Below are positions 5,072 to 5,073 of a stretch of DNA of 5,073 nucleotides, piece by piece. The stretch's first letter is position 1; the number at the start of each line of letters is the position of its first letter. The translations under genes and the position numbers were made by a program. This DNA comes from CAYFVR01 sp046541515 (lineage in GTDB: Bacteria > Desulfobacterota > Desulfobacteria > Desulfobacterales > Desulfococcaceae): contig JBKHDD010000259.1 in NCBI GenBank assembly GCA_046541515.1, positions 1 through 5,073 of the forward strand, in the 5' to 3' direction. The notes below the pieces were generated by a model that did not search any database, was not told where the DNA came from, and saw only the letters and a program-made list of their open reading frames with translations.

Positions 5072-5073
5072 GA

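Overview
The window looks like chromosome of a GC-rich anaerobic bacterium that makes selenoproteins. An anaerobic deltaproteobacterium (Desulfobacterota) or similar formate-metabolising anaerobe is my best guess. This rests on a cytoplasmic, iron-sulfur-rich, selenocysteine-containing formate dehydrogenase, a ModE-type regulator and a PspA-like protein. No taxonomic marker is present, so the assignment is inference.

Layout, left to right. (1) 2-175 (+): the open 3' end of an unrecognised gene. (2) 295-839 (+): a compact, more AT-rich type II toxin-antitoxin-like pair, an AbrB/MazE-fold antitoxin and a RelE/ParE-like toxin with ATGA stop/start overlap, behind a good sigma70-type promoter at 172-200. 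(3) 885-921: a perfect 16-bp stem that works as a two-way terminator between the convergent toxin and formate dehydrogenase genes. (4) 951-3716 (-): one 921-residue formate dehydrogenase catalytic subunit. It appears as two open frames only because codon 377 is UGA. The flanking motif (HCART-U-HAPTVAGL) and a SECIS hairpin in the E. coli fdhF register identify that codon as selenocysteine. (5) 3717-3933: a divergent control region with a near-perfect CGTTATG/CATAACG operator, candidate promoters both ways and a UUCG-capped leader hairpin on the formate dehydrogenase side. (6) 3934-4911 (+): a likely two-gene operon, a ModE-type DNA-binding domain without a molybdate-binding domain and a short PspA/IM30 protein. 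(7) 4912-5073: a leftward intrinsic terminator and three perfect 12-bp repeats. Read leftward, the repeats form the C-terminus of a gene entering from the right, a Cys-Pro-Gln-Ser repeat peptide.

How the parts may work together: the ModE-like protein probably binds the palindrome between itself and the formate dehydrogenase gene. It would tie expression of this Mo- or W- and Se-dependent enzyme to metal or redox state, and may autoregulate its own operon with pspA. The toxin-antitoxin pair looks like an independent, possibly acquired, module. The most novel material is at the right edge, a truncated Cys-repeat peptide whose fourth repeat position carries UGA where the others carry UGC.
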